64,000 nt of DNA from Leucocoprinus leucothites (Eukaryota > Basidiomycota > Agaricomycetes > Agaricales > Agaricaceae): NCBI GenBank assembly GCA_013368445.1, contig JAACJO010000011.1:248001-312000 (forward strand). The letters run 5' to 3'. The notes beneath the pieces are model-generated. The model ran no database searches. It was not told where the DNA came from and saw only the letters and a list, made by a program, of their open reading frames with translations. Shown piece after piece: positions 25,532 through 37,363 of the stretch; position 1 is the stretch's first letter, and each line of letters starts with the position of its first letter. The translations under genes and the position numbers were made by a program.

Positions 25532-26934
25532 TTCAGTGGCCTAGAACTCAATTAGCCTGGGGGGATGTGGTTGGCTTGTGGCTCGCTTATCAAGTTATAA
25601 CCTAGTGCTAAGGCTTGCTATTTTCGGTATGGTCTTGTATCATGAACGCTCGCGGGAGTAGACCATAAATCTCAGGCGATTTTGCGGCGCTGGGAACGTG
25701 CCAACACTCGACTGCCGATTGCACTTTAGGTGGCAACCCCCCATGGAACGTCTCAACAATCAGGACCATCAGGTGCGGGTGGAACATGCTTCTTGAGCTC
25801 ACGTTGATCCTTCTTCTATCTGCATGCATGGGCAACTCGGAACTACAATATATTCAGCTACATAGAAGCATATGCCAAATTGGAGTAAAACCGCACGGTA
25901 CTTAGACGCCCAGTTACGGGCAACGTGCGACTCAGATACCACCCTTATCTCGTTTTGCTGTAAATTGCCACATGCATGCGTCAACATCTTGACTTGTTGC
26001 ACGGTGCGACGGGAAGCTAAAGTGGGTTCTGAGATGCTCTGAGAGACGTGTTGAGGGTAAAAATAGGATTCGATCATCGCTCAGCGGGTCTATTCTAATA
26101 TTTCCTGCGGGTCCTAGGTTGGAATTGGTCACTTAAATTAGCACAAAAAGTGGACATGATCAATTGAACAAGCACATAATTATATGAATGCTACGGCCCA
26201 TACCCGATATCAATGACGAAAAACATATGACCTGGGCACGAGAGGAGACAGCGTGGGCCGTGTTTAATGCTATCACTTGGGGAGTCATTACTTGACCTAG
26301 CCGTCGGTCCGCCAGAAACTGGGGTATCACAGGTACCAGTGACAGACTTATCGGAGAGGAAAAGCCCTGATCGAGAGAGGCCGTACTGTATGGTCATTGC
26401 AGTCCTTGGTACTCACGAATAAAACTGGGACGGCGCTAACGCCGGAAGCACGTATCGGTTCAGAGACCACCCCAGCACTACTCGATGTTTGACTAGGACA
26501 TCCCAGTTATGGTCACCTCATGACTAGGTCACCGAGTGCCAGGAGCAAGCGAACCACCAGGATTGTTTTCGGAAATACTGGTCAAGGCATGGCCCGGGGC
26601 TTGGTGAACGGCGGATTCATCTGAACTTGAAGGTACGAACTAATACTTGTGCATGCGACGGACTTGTGCATAGATTTTCCTCTGCCACTCTTGAGATACA
26701 TAGCATCGTGAGCCGAGGTGGGGTTTCCCATCAGGTTTGGCACAATCGTCGAGTCAATGGCGAGGTACACATTTTGCTTGCTGGCATTCAATTAGCATGC
26801 ACACTGCACCTCGCGGAGAAAAATGTATTCTTACAACGCGAATAAGTCTACGTATTAGCCTCTGAGTTACCCATATCTATTTCGAGCTTGCAAAGAAGCG
26901 AAACCGTATATTACTATTAGCAGTGCCAGGCTAT
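25532..26934. other. Gene-poor region, nothing recognised
   Basis: 1.4 kb upstream of RNase T2 and downstream of NAF1. Only short overlapping ORFs on both strands without motif or splice support. It may hold regulatory DNA or an unannotated ncRNA; I can support neither. Confidence 0.5.
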
Positions 26935-28747
26935 TCAGGTGCCAGGCTGCTCAGGTTTGGGTTCCGAAACGTCTGTAGAGGGGGCTGTCCACTGCTCCAT
27001 CCAATCTTGAGGCGTCGCTCCAATTGCTGATAGGTTTGTTGTACTACTTGTTGTACTTGGACCCAACTGGAAGCCGAACGCGGAAGCGAAGCGGGGGTTA
27101 ATATGAGGCTGCACGAACGTGGAGGGCGGCACGTATGATGCTTGATAAGATTGGCCAGGAAACATGTAAGATTGTTGATTTTGCGATTGTCCGAATGATG
27201 GTTCGGGATAACCCCAAGTAGAACCAGCATTCCCGCTTGGAGTGAAGGTGAATGCTTGATTGCCTTGCGCCCGCATAAAAGGTGTAGGAAAAGATTCTTG
27301 TGGCGACCGAGGATCGTAGGTATCTATCCTTGGGCTAGCTGCACTGGTAAAATGTCGATGGGAGCCGTCCCTAGCAAAGGCACTCTGCGAATGACTAGTG
27401 ATTCGTTTTCCTCTCCCACGTCCCCTTCCACGCACACGGGCCTGGCTTGAGTGAAAGTGGTTTCCATCTTTGGAAGTGACAGGTCGTTCCGAACGTTCCC
27501 CCATCCGTGAATCTGTTGTCGATCCTTCGGGATTTGATGTACTAAATGTAATCGAATATGGGTCATCGTAGGGCTTCGGGGTTGGCCGAGAGGGGCCAGC
27601 ACCATAATCGAGATCGTAAGGTCCATGTTCGTCGAACGCGCTCTTATTCAGCACGGACTCTGTCATCATATCCTGATCACGCATTTGCGAGGGCACAGGT
27701 GTGGAGTGTCTTGAAGAAGAGGCCGACATAGAGCGTTCCCGCCCTCGCCTAACTTGTAAGTGGAGATAGAAGAGGAAGATAAATGAGGACATACTTGTGC
27801 TTGAGACGGCTGCGGTACGCGGCCTCTGCTTCGTCATCTGAAAATTCTATCTCGTCTTCTCCTGGTTCTTCATCATGTACATTACTAGCATCGCTGCCCT
27901 TAAACTGCTTGAGCAGATTCACAAAGACGAAGTGACTTCGCCTAGGTAAGTGAAACACTTCGCGTCCAACCTGAACTTTTTCTGGGTTAAGCGGGTAGCT
28001 CTGGCTGTATTTGATCTGATAAAATGGCTGAGAAGTTGGGCCAAAAGTTTCGTATATCTGGCTGGTACTGCATCAACAGATGAGAGCGGAAAAATGACTG
28101 AAACGCACATAACCCATAACTTTTCGGTCCCCAAAGACGAGCAATGTGTCAGAGTCAAGTGCCCTCTCAGAGCCACGATTGTCAAAACCAGACGATAAAC
28201 CCTTGACAATCGCAGTGTCACCAACAACAGACATGACCTCTCCAACCCTTTCGAGTTCTTCGTCTATTCCGACTTCCTCCAAGTCTGGAATGGTGATGGC
28301 GGCGTCAGCTACTTCATTCTTTGTTTGTAGATACATTGTGGCACTGGGAAGAGTGCTCTCGTCTTCGTCATCATCTTGTGGGGGGGCCTTGGCCGTGGAC
28401 GTTTGAGCATGAGAGCCGTCCTCTGATTCTGATTCTGAGTCTGATTCTGAGCTAGAGCTCGAGTCGGAGGATCTTTCAAACCAGGGATAAGAATTGGATA
28501 GTAATAATGCAGGGAGATTTGTGACGCACATGGGCTTTTCACCTCCATCGTCCTCGTCGTCTTGCAATGCAGTCAAATCTTTCTCGATCTCATCCTCGCT
28601 CTCAATTTCACTGCCTGAACTTGCAATATCATCGGGGTCTTTCTGAGATAGATGCAGAGGAAGAGACGGCTCCTGCTGTATATCCACAAATTCACTAATG
28701 AGCAGGAGATCCTGAGGCAACTGCTGAGGTTCTTTGAAGGTGGCCAT
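26935..28747 (-). CDS. NAF1: H/ACA snoRNP assembly factor Naf1
   Basis: Nuclear factor needed to load dyskerin onto H/ACA RNAs. Exons 28747-28530, 28472-28109, 28057-27795, 27748-26935; 552 aa. The Gar1/Naf1 beta-barrel is split by an intron: VGDTAIVKGLSSGFDNR, DTLLVFGDRKVMGY, then IYETFGPTSQPFYQIKY and EKVQVGREVFHLP. The family tail follows: FVFVNLLKQFKGSDASNVHD, EIEFSDDEAEAAYR, an RGRGRGRGK box and a Gln/Ser/Pro-rich end. The N terminus MATFKEPQQLPQDLLLI fits the family; a longer in-frame extension upstream does not. The first intron (28473-28529) is 57 nt and stop-free, so retention would insert 19 hydrophobic residues. Divergent from the EF-Ts gene 138 bp away. Confidence 0.92.
28421..28470 (-). 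repeat. Ser/Asp/Glu codon repeat in NAF1
   Basis: Imperfect tandem copies of a six-base unit (tctgat/tctgag) encode the acidic serine tract SSSSSESDSESESEDG. Such tracts vary in length between strains. Confidence 0.6.
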
Positions 28748-28885
28748 TGTATGGAAAGGGCTCTTTGTGGATAAATTTGACCTTGGTGCTGTTTGATTGC
28801 CGGAGCGCCCGATCGGCAATTCACGATCACGAATTTTCAGAACTGAGAAGACCGAGAGCCTGAATTTGCTAGCCACGTCCACAAC

Positions 28886-29926
28886 ATGTCCAACTTCCTT
28901 CGCCTCCAGTCTTCCAGGCTTGCATCACGCTGCTATTCGACACAGCAGCCTGTCAAAGCGTCTATCAAGTTGGTTGCCGAGTTGAGGAAGCTCACCGAGG
29001 TTTCCTTGTCTAAAGCACGCGAAGCCCTCTCCGCCACCAACAACGACCTCGACGCCGCGCTCAAATGGCTAGAGAGAGATCTTGTTACCACAGGCGCCAA
29101 AAAAGCTGCGAAGGTACAAGGTAGGAGCACTACGCAAGGTCTTATTAGTGTCTCCATGCTTTCGAGCGGCGTTGGGGTAAAGACTGGGTCAGGTTATGGA
29201 GGGGTCCGGGCTGCAATGATTGAGCTCAATTGTGAAACCGATTTCGTAGGACGCAATGAGCTATTCGGACGTCTGGCGGCGGACATTGCACATACTGCCG
29301 CGTTCATTTCCGATGCAACAGGCTCGAGTGCTGCTTTGCAGCCATGTTCCCCTGAACTCCTGCAAGACGCGCCTCTGTTATCCAGAGCCGACCCTGGTGC
29401 AGCGCCAACAGGCACTGTTGCAGCTGCGATCCGGGATGCTATTGCCAAACTTGGGGAGAACATCACATTACGGCGCGCCGCCAGTGTAGTCGAGAATTCA
29501 CCACAACAAGCCGACCTTGGGCTTCGACTCTCCTCCTATGTCCACGGAACCATCGAGGACCCCTCCCAAGGCCGCATTGGCTCGCTTGCATTGCTAGCGC
29601 TGAAATTCAAGAAGCTTCCTGAGCTCATTGCTTCCGAGGCTTTCCGAGAAGACCTAGGTCGACTAGAGCGCGGACTTGCGCGACAGATCACAGGATTTGA
29701 AACCTACAGCATTAAAGGCGAAGGAGAGGAGGCACTTTACAATCAGCCATTCATGATGTTCGGTCATGAATTTTCAGACATATCCGTGCGAGATGCCCTT
29801 ACCATATGGTCTCGAAAAAAGGGGCAGACTTCGCAAGTTTTAACAGAAGAGGGAGTCGCAGTGCTAGACTTTGCGAAGTGGACAGTGGGGGAGCAGATTG
29901 CGGAGGACACTAGTCCTGCGGCCTGA
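28886..29926 (+). CDS. TSFM: Mitochondrial translation elongation factor Ts
   Basis: Single exon, 346 aa. Guanine-nucleotide exchange factor for mitochondrial EF-Tu. The basic presequence MSNFLRLQSSRLASRCYST precedes the UBA-like LVAELRKLTEVSLSKAREAL and ALKWLERDL. The core has LISVSMLSSGVG, AAMIELNCETDFVGRNELF (the TDFV EF-Tu contact), and the C-terminal FMMFGHEFSDISVRDAL. No introns, unusual among its neighbours. The ATG is 138 bp from the NAF1 start, so the promoter is shared. Confidence 0.94.
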   Translation: MSNFLRLQSSRLASRCYSTQQPVKASIKLVAELRKLTEVSLSKAREALSATNNDLDAALKWLERDLVTTGAKKAAKVQGRSTTQGLISVSMLSSGVGVKTGSGYGGVRAAMIELNCETDFVGRNELFGRLAADIAHTAAFISDATGSSAALQPCSPELLQDAPLLSRADPGAAPTGTVAAAIRDAIAKLGENITLRRAASVVENSPQQADLGLRLSSYVHGTIEDPSQGRIGSLALLALKFKKLPELIASEAFREDLGRLERGLARQITGFETYSIKGEGEEALYNQPFMMFGHEFSDISVRDALTIWSRKKGQTSQVLTEEGVAVLDFAKWTVGEQIAEDTSPAA

Positions 29927-29995
29927 AAGGTGGTATTTCTAGCATAGATAGTATCACGAACCACTGGGTTATCTACGATATGGGTATATTACAAT

Positions 29996-31220
29996 CTAAT
30001 CCTTGTGTGCACGTACGCGTTGAATGTGCGGAAGTCCGTAATCCCAACCAACCGTATATCCCGCTGGGTCATCCTTGATGCAGAGAGTGCTAAAACGAGA
30101 TCAATCACGGGTGAGGGAGTGAGAGCCGGGGCCTTACGCGTCTACATAGGAGTCAGTGATGAACGTGTATGACACCAAGCTCGCCGTACTCACATTGAAT
30201 TCCAACAAACTTGTAGTAGGTTCCAGCCCCCTGAAGGAATACGACTCAGGGTAGGCTCAATGAGAAAGTAGTTGACGTACAGTGAAGACGTGCCACCAAG
30301 AGTGTCCTACGAAGAAGGTCAGAATATGTCTTTGAGAGCTAGTAGTAAACTCACCTTCAAGAAGAAAAGCGAAAGGCCACCCGATTGACAGCTTCCTCAG
30401 AATCAGAAAGTCACAAAAGATATTATCCAGATTCCAAATGAAAAATCCGAATCCAAAAAGCAGGGCACCAGTGCCAAGGAGTTTTGTGATCGTTCGTTTC
30501 GCCGTAGCGGGAATTCGCCTAGCGGCATTTGACCATTTGAGAAGATAAGTGAGTCGCCCAGTTGTAAGGAATATGATCGTTGCGAAAACGACTTGGTGGT
30601 ATACTGGATTCCGGTAAATATAGCTATTGCCAAGAGATTAGATTGGCTTCCACATCGGCAGGAGACACATACTAGCTCCAGGTGAAGAGGACATCGAACA
30701 ACAGAAGGATGGCTATCAGACTCTTGCTGCGGAGTGAGTGGACCCCGTACCCGGCCCCATCATCAAAGGTGATGAACAGGCTCATGGAGCCAACGTATAT
30801 CATTGGAAGCTCGTCAGCCAGCTGGGCTTCGTAAAGGAGGGTAGCATGAAACAAGAAGCTCCCAATACCAACAAGGGTAACACCCTGGAGTCAAGAGGAC
30901 CCAGTCAGTAAGTGGAGCGGGGAATGCAAATTTGAATGCTCACCAAATAGCCCAGAGCATACCGCCTCGGTAACGATTGTTTTACAACACTCCAATAACC
31001 AATCACAGAAATAATGATGGTATACAAGTTTGATATTGAATTAGCCATTTCTGCGATGTAAGGGGAGAATTGGTGATTTGCCTGCCGTAGCGCTTATAAG
31101 CACCCTCGTCTTGGGAATAAATCAGGAACCACATACTTCGCACCAGTCAAGCGTAGCGGTGACTGGACCGTAGAAACCGGTCTTGTTGAGCCATGGTGCG
31201 ATCGTAGAGAACCCAGGCAT
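29996..31220 (-). CDS. YPC1: Alkaline ceramidase
   Basis: ER multipass hydrolase that splits ceramide to sphingoid base and fatty acid. Eight exons: 31220-31137, 31081-30944, 30884-30673, 30623-30355, 30306-30281, 30230-30194, 30141-30138, 29996-30089; 287 aa. Family signatures: TATLDWCEANHQFSPYIAE, MANSISNLYTI, GIGSFLFHATLLYEAQLADE, FIWNLDNIFCDFL, and the zinc-site GHSWWHVFTGAG; the end is TVGWDYGLPHIQRVR. About seven hydrophobic helices. The frame between GIQ and TLCIKDD only closes if a 4-nt exon (30141-30138, flanked by tag and gtaagg) is used, giving Y-A between them. Confidence 0.9.
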
Positions 31221-31977
31221 GTTGAGGAAGGGTGAAAAAGTGGAAAAAGCCGGATCATGGGCCACCAGCACTATTTAAACGCGTTACACACTCGCTATCA
31301 CAGGCTTATCTCTTAGGCCAGATGAACAGGCCCTCCGGGAAATTCGGGTATGTGGGTACAAATCCTCGAAACTTTTCGGCAATTTTTCTTATTTCATTGA
31401 CTCCATTGGTTGGGACGCCGCGGCCAAGATTGCTTGAATGATATGTGAACGTCGGATCAGTGCTCAAACGTTCAGGCCGGAATGTGCAGGTCCAAGGTCC
31501 GGCTCCCGAATTATCATGCCGAAATGATTAGGTCCAAGTTATGTGGGTGAATTGACATAAGGAAAGGTAGTCCCATTATGATTTTGGCGAGAGTTCTGAG
31601 GTCAAGTTGTGATGGGTTCGTCATAGTCACAGGACGAATAGGTGACTAGCTCATTAAACAAAATTTCCGTCCTTCTATGTACACCTTTGGTCCGAACGAT
31701 GCGATTTGTTCCGCTTGTGTTCATGTGTGCCTGCATTTCGCTCTACCTGTATGCCTAGCAGTCCATACATTGATGTAAGTCGTAAGGAGGCCGATTGATG
31801 TCACTGTACGACCTTTCGACTTTCCCGACATCCCGGTTGGTCAATCTGGCCTTCACACGCATAAAAGAGCCCAAACATGTATGGAGATTAAGTCTCACAG
31901 TGGCAATACCACTAAAATGTAAATGGGGGTATGTCACGGGTCGCGTGCCCACTGCCGACTCTCACTAAGCATACGTA
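31221..31977. other. Divergent promoter region
   Basis: 757 bp between the ceramidase (-) and alpha-MPP (+) starts. No supportable ORF. Presumably holds both promoters; no clear TATA or other element can be named. Confidence 0.45.
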
Positions 31978-33767
31978 ATGGCCCAGTTTTTGGCTGTGAG
32001 TGCTTGGCGTTCAGTGTTCGTCTACAACGATACGGACGTTATGCGCAAGGCCAGCACGTCCTTTCTTCGTCATGGTCGTATCCCTACAAGACACAGGACG
32101 CCACGTTCCTACTCCACCGAGGCCACAGAACCAACTGTAAAGATCACAACCCTTCCCAACAAAATTCGTGTTGCAACCGAAGCTACGCCTGGTCACTTCT
32201 CTTCTGTCGGTCTTTATGTCGACGGTGGCTCGCGATATGAATGGTCAGAAGTGTCAGGGGTTAGTCATTTCCTGGACAGGATGGCATTCAAGGTCCGTAT
32301 GCTTTTTGACAAACCGGATGTCGTGCTGAACGTTATGTACCAGAGCACAAGGACTCGAACCGATGAAGAAGTGTCAACTGCAGTACATTCTCTTGGGGGA
32401 CAGATTATGTGCTCATCCTCCAGGGAATCTATCATGTACCAGTCATCTCATTTCCACCAAGCAACCCCTCTTGCTCTTTCACTTATTGCCGATACTGTAC
32501 TCAATCCCTCATTCCACGCCGAAGAAATCGAGGCCCAAAGAGATGCCGCATTCTATGAAGTCAGGGAGATTAACAGCAAACCCGACATGATTCTTCCTGA
32601 AATTCTTCACAGCGTTGCTTATGGAGGGACGGGACTAGGAAACCCACTCCTTTGTCCTGAGGATCGTATCAACCTGATTGATGAGCTCACACTTCGTAAC
32701 GGGATGAAGGAGTGGTATCGACCAGAACGTATGGTGGTGGCAGGTGCTGGCATGCAGCATGAAGAGCTTGTAGAGCTCACGGACAAGTTTTTTTCATCGC
32801 TCAAATCTCCTGTTGCGTCACAATCAACGACCTCCCGGGCAAACGTCAACCCCTCAATCCCTACACACCTTCTGAACACTCCTACACCCTCCGTGGCGAA
32901 ATCCCTTACGCGGGCTGCCTCTTATCTCTTCCCTAATACTGCTTCTTTCCCAGCGATTCCCAAGAGTCCTACATCTACTTACACAGGCGGACATCGTTTT
33001 GTGCATGATCCCAAAGCCGAGTTCAATCATCTTTACGTGGCGTATGAGGGTGTAGGTATCCATGATGACGATATCTACGCACTTGCAACTATGCAAGTCC
33101 TCCTAGGAGGCGGTGGTAGTTTTTCCGCGGGTATGTCCTATATAGCGTGCATTCCTTCGTGCATTTCTCTGACTCATTGCAGGTGGTCCCGGAAAGGGGA
33201 TGTATTCACGACTTTATACCCACATTCTTAACCACTACCCACAGATCGACCATTGCGCGTCTTTCCACCACATTTATACCGATTCCTCGCTCTTCGGTCT
33301 CTTTGCTTCTTTCGTTCCCGCATCCTCTGGTCTCAGGAATGGTAACACACCAGGACAGATACTCCCCCACCTCGTACATCAGCTCAGCCTGCTGCTGTAC
33401 ACTGCGATTCCTTCAGTTGAACTCAACAGGGCTAAGAACCAGCTCAAGTCGAGTCTAATGATGGCTTTGGAGAGTCGGGCTGTCGAGGTTGAAGACCTCG
33501 GTCGACAGGTAAGCTTGGTCGAGGACTGTTGCTGGCGCTTTCTCATTTGTGACTATTGTATAGATCCTCGTCCATGGTCGCAAGGTTCCTATCACTGAGA
33601 TGACAGAGAAGATCGATCAGGTTGACAGCAATGCCATTCGCCGAGTTGCTGCGAAGGTCTTCGGTCCTGAGTCTGGAAGTAAGCCTACCGTTGTCTCCAT
33701 GGGCCATGAAGACACTGGTAGTTTTAACGAAGTCTTCCGGAAATACGGGCTTGCCGCAGACAATTAG
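31978..33767 (+). CDS. MAS2: Mitochondrial processing peptidase alpha subunit
   Basis: Exons 31978-32292, 32344-33130, 33183-33508, 33564-33767; 543 aa. Matrix peptidase subunit that recognises presequences, partnering with catalytic beta-MPP. A basic presequence is followed by ITTLPNKIRVATEATPGHFS and SSVGLYVDGGSRYEW. The inactive counterpart of the zinc site reads HFLDRMAFK, lacking HxxEH as expected for alpha. The M16 fold continues with HSLGGQIMCSSSRESIMYQS, and the alpha-specific glycine-rich loop [20 protein letters not shown] lies near residue 360, where presequences slide in. The end, EVFRKYGLAADN, is complete. Confidence 0.95.
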
Positions 33768-34051
33768 GAGTTATTTAAGTACTTGGTTATCTTATGGTAT
33801 TGCTTAATAGATATATGATCGTCGGGTGATCGTTGCTCGAGGTCATCTGCTTTGTCGCTTGTCTTGGTATGCATCTGTCTGTTTGTCTACACTCGGCATG
33901 CTCCGAAGATGTGTGAAAGTTGCCTGTATGATTTTGTTCGTTGCGTAGTTTCCTCCAGTGATTACAACGGGTATTCATGACTGTAATAGTATTAATAGTA
34001 CAAGTATTTCAGCAGAGTACAATAGAATGGCTCTTGAAATAAGACAATGCA

Positions 34052-37000
34052 TTAGTCTGACGCTTTCAACTTTCGCCACCGCGAAGCGCGGGTTGTAGAG
34101 AGGAAAATTTGAGAACCCGGCCCATTACCCATCCATGCTCCCTGTTGTTGAATAATCAAGTTGGTAATCTGTTGGGATTATGATCAGGATTGGCTTGATT
34201 CTTTGTAAATAATGAGCTCACTAGGAAACGACTGCCTACTTCGATCGCCCCTGGCTTTGCTCCTTCAAATAAAGTTAACCCTAAAACATCCCACACCGTG
34301 AGTTGAGCGTGGCGATTGGCGGGTCGTCGACAAGTCCGCGAATCCTCTACGACAAGAACCCTAAAACTACGAATATCCCTTGGAGGACATGCCGCCTTTC
34401 ATCAAGCGCAACGTCAGTTCAATGCCCCTCGTGGATGATCAACTCATGGCCATACCTCAAGTTCCCGAGCGATTTCTTCTCCAGCACGCTCACACTCGCT
34501 GGCCAGGCACCGTCGGGTATAGCCAGCTAACCAACCCGCATCCTGTGCTCCGATCCGACTCAGCAAACCTATTGCATCATCATGTTCCTCCAATTGATCG
34601 TAAAGCTTCTCGATATGATCCGGAGGTTCGTCTGATCAATGAGCTCATGAGCTTGGAACTTCGTCGACTTTCAAAGCCAAAAGCCAAAATTGATAGATAA
34701 TATCATTCAACATACCGTCGTGGTGTGGGCGGAAATGATTTCCTGCTCGGCGCTCCAGCTTGTCGATGTAGGATTCATATCGGGCTACCTTCTTTTCGAA
34801 CTCTGCGCGGAATTTGGAGGCTTCACGATCGCGCTTTTTCTAGAAAAGATTTCAGGGGAACAGGTTCGTATATTGGGTGCCAAACATGACTGACTTTCCA
34901 TTCTTCATTAATCTTCATCTCTTCGGCCTCGCCCCTCGGCCCCTCCCTCCGTTTCCGACCACTTGCATCTACGAAAAATTCAATGAACGCAACTGCATGT
35001 GTCTGGAATTGTTGATTAGGATTGATCGTAGCTTGTTAAGTTCTACCAAGCCTCCGTACCTTGACCACAACGACGTCCATGGCAGCAATGGAACCGCCAT
35101 CTGGCGTCAAACTATGCATCGTCGAGATGCAAGGTCCCCTCACGAAACCGAGTTTTGCATCCCAAGAGAGCAGATGCGAAGAATTTCCACTCAGAACCAG
35201 ATTCACAGAGTTATAGGCATCTAAAATCTCCTGTGGCTCTTTGCGTTCTGAGTCCAGCTGGAAATTTCGCTCAACATAGGTTTATCGAACGATGAAGAAA
35301 ATCCTTACCTTTGCACCGGCAACACCAATCTTCCTTCCCACACGGATGATACCCCTCTTAACCGCCCTCACCATAGGTGCATCAATCTTTGCTCTCAGCC
35401 GGTACCACCCGTCAGTGACCTCAAGTTCGGGATATGTTACCCCTCGTCCGCCTTCTGTTTCAACCCAAGATATACCCGACACGCATAGAGTCAAAGGTAA
35501 GGCGGCCGGTGCGTCTTGTGTAACGATCAAACGCAATGCGGGTCTTTTGGCCCGATTGAGTTCTCGTTCATATCTGTCTTTGGACTCAGACAAAGAATAA
35601 AATATTCGCTGAGGTGCTCACCGATACAATAGCTGGCGTTTGACTTCCGTCCAACACCATCGCTTGGTTCTTGGATCGCTCTCACTGTCTGGATCCAATG
35701 CAACCATTCCAGCCAGTTTCCAGAGAACGAGTCCCCAGTGATTATCCACCCAAGCTTTGGTTGCTAGTGTACACCCTAAATCATGAAGTTGTTTCAGAGC
35801 AGCTTCAGGCCCTAGGATTTGAACGGTTTGATCTTTTTGTGATGGGGGTAGTGTTGATGCGGTGTGGAATGAGTAGTATGCAGCAAGTGTGGGGGTTACT
35901 TGTTGGAGTTCTCGTATATTTCTGCGCATATTCAGTGGCTAAGTCAGGAACATCCAAATTGTGAACTGACATGTCCATCAATTCAAAGTCTTCCTGATCA
36001 AATTGTTGAGGACGCATTCCAGAGTCTGCGAGTGTTTTCCGGTTTGGTGGTGGCCCTAGAATTATTTGGTCAATGGATGTTGGAAGGAAGGCATAAACAG
36101 AAGACCCCACGTAAGTCGAAAAAAGATTTAATATGATTAGTTATTTTTTGCTTTGAAGAGTTTGGGTATGTGTGAGGAAGCACAGTATGGCTGCGAATAA
36201 TAGAGTGTGATCCCCCTTTCTTCATTGAGTCTTGCAATTTCGCCCATCCAGGTTCTCCGGGACGCATGCCAGATTTAAAAGGTGTGACAAACGGCGCGGG
36301 GGTCGTACGTGGAATATTCATAGGGGCACGCACAGGGGTCTGAAAACTTGACAGTTTCGCTGGAGACAGAATAGATTTGAAGGGAGTAGAGGGTATTGTA
36401 GGCATTGGGCGTTGGGACGACACGCTGGCCGCGTTGGCCGTGCCCACTCCAGGATTTAGTGGCGAGCCGACGAAACTGAGGCCCGAGGTATTTTTCAGCA
36501 AAGGAGACTTGAAAGGCTTCTGCCTTGCCCTGAGTTGATCGACTGCTTGTGGTTTGCTCGGTATTGAAGGTCGTGAAAATCCAGCTGGTGTAGGAGTACT
36601 AGGTGTCTGAGCCCCGTTATCTAGAGTTTGAAGGGCGGGACGATTAAATGTAGGCTGTGCGCTAATTGACGCAGGAGTTGCAAATTGGTCCTTGATCTGG
36701 GTCGAAGGGTCGATATTTTCGGAACCCGTTGAATCTTCGTTCCAGATCTCCTCGAGTCTTGCTTGGGCTTTAGCGAGGGCAGTTGCTGAAGGCGCGAGTG
36801 TCGTCTGTGATCGAATGCTAACGAAACCAGCTGATGAAGGTGCCACAGACGAAGCAGAGGCAAATGTGGCAGTCTGAAAGCCTAGAGAAGAAATGCTGGT
36901 GGCGGGCTTGAACCAGGCCTCATAGTCTTGTTCTTTCGAAAATTCGGATGGAGGAGAGCGTTCAGCAGACTGGGTTGCATCAAATTTGATTGACGAGGCT

Positions 37001-37363
37001 GAGGCAAAACCTAAACCCGACAGTACCGAGGAGGCCTTAGTGACTTTTGGAAGCTGATTGGTGAATGGATTATCTGGGTCATCATTGACGCCCGAAGAAT
37101 TCGAGATTCCTGCTGATAAGAGTGCGTTGGCCTTGGAGAACCCGAGATTTGGTAGTACAAATGAGTTGTCGAGTGCTGCATCTAACTGCTCCTGGCTGGA
37201 ACTCTGAGCTGCATTTTCGGGCGACGAAAGTCGTGGTTTCTTTTTCACAGGTGAGCTCGGCGGTGTTTGTTCTATGTGCTCGGTAAGTAAGCAGTAGCGT
37301 CAAGAAGATTGGGAGGGACACACCGTATGGCCGCATATGAGGGACTCGAGGAGCATTGATCAT
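34052..37363 (-). CDS. BRH2: BRCA2 orthologue (Brh2-type recombination mediator)
   Basis: Eleven exons: 37363-37324, 37271-36111, 36055-35971, 35921-35622, 35573-35309, 35257-35060, 35002-34895, 34839-34716, 34631-34456, 34395-34222, 34168-34052; 915 aa. It loads Rad51 on RPA-coated ssDNA. The N terminus has three evenly spaced FxxA units of BRC type: LGFSKA (58-61), LGFASA (102-105), LGFQTA (145-148). From about residue 398 the DNA-binding domain starts: FDLRPPPNRKTLADSGMRP, helical WVDNHWGLVLWKLAGM and WCWTEVKRQLLYRYERELN, OB1 TDGWYRLRAKID, VRAVKRGIIRVG, a shortened tower-like helix pair, and OB2/OB3 with LTVWDVLGL, GSRFL and a basic C-terminal RASRWRKLKASD. Start is the first ATG (37363) in the spliced frame. 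Confidence 0.92.

Noticed and set aside
34303..34700. Plus-strand ORFs starting at 34303 and 34380
   Set aside because: They lie antisense to BRH2 exons 9-10, whose frame matches BRCA2 OB domains.
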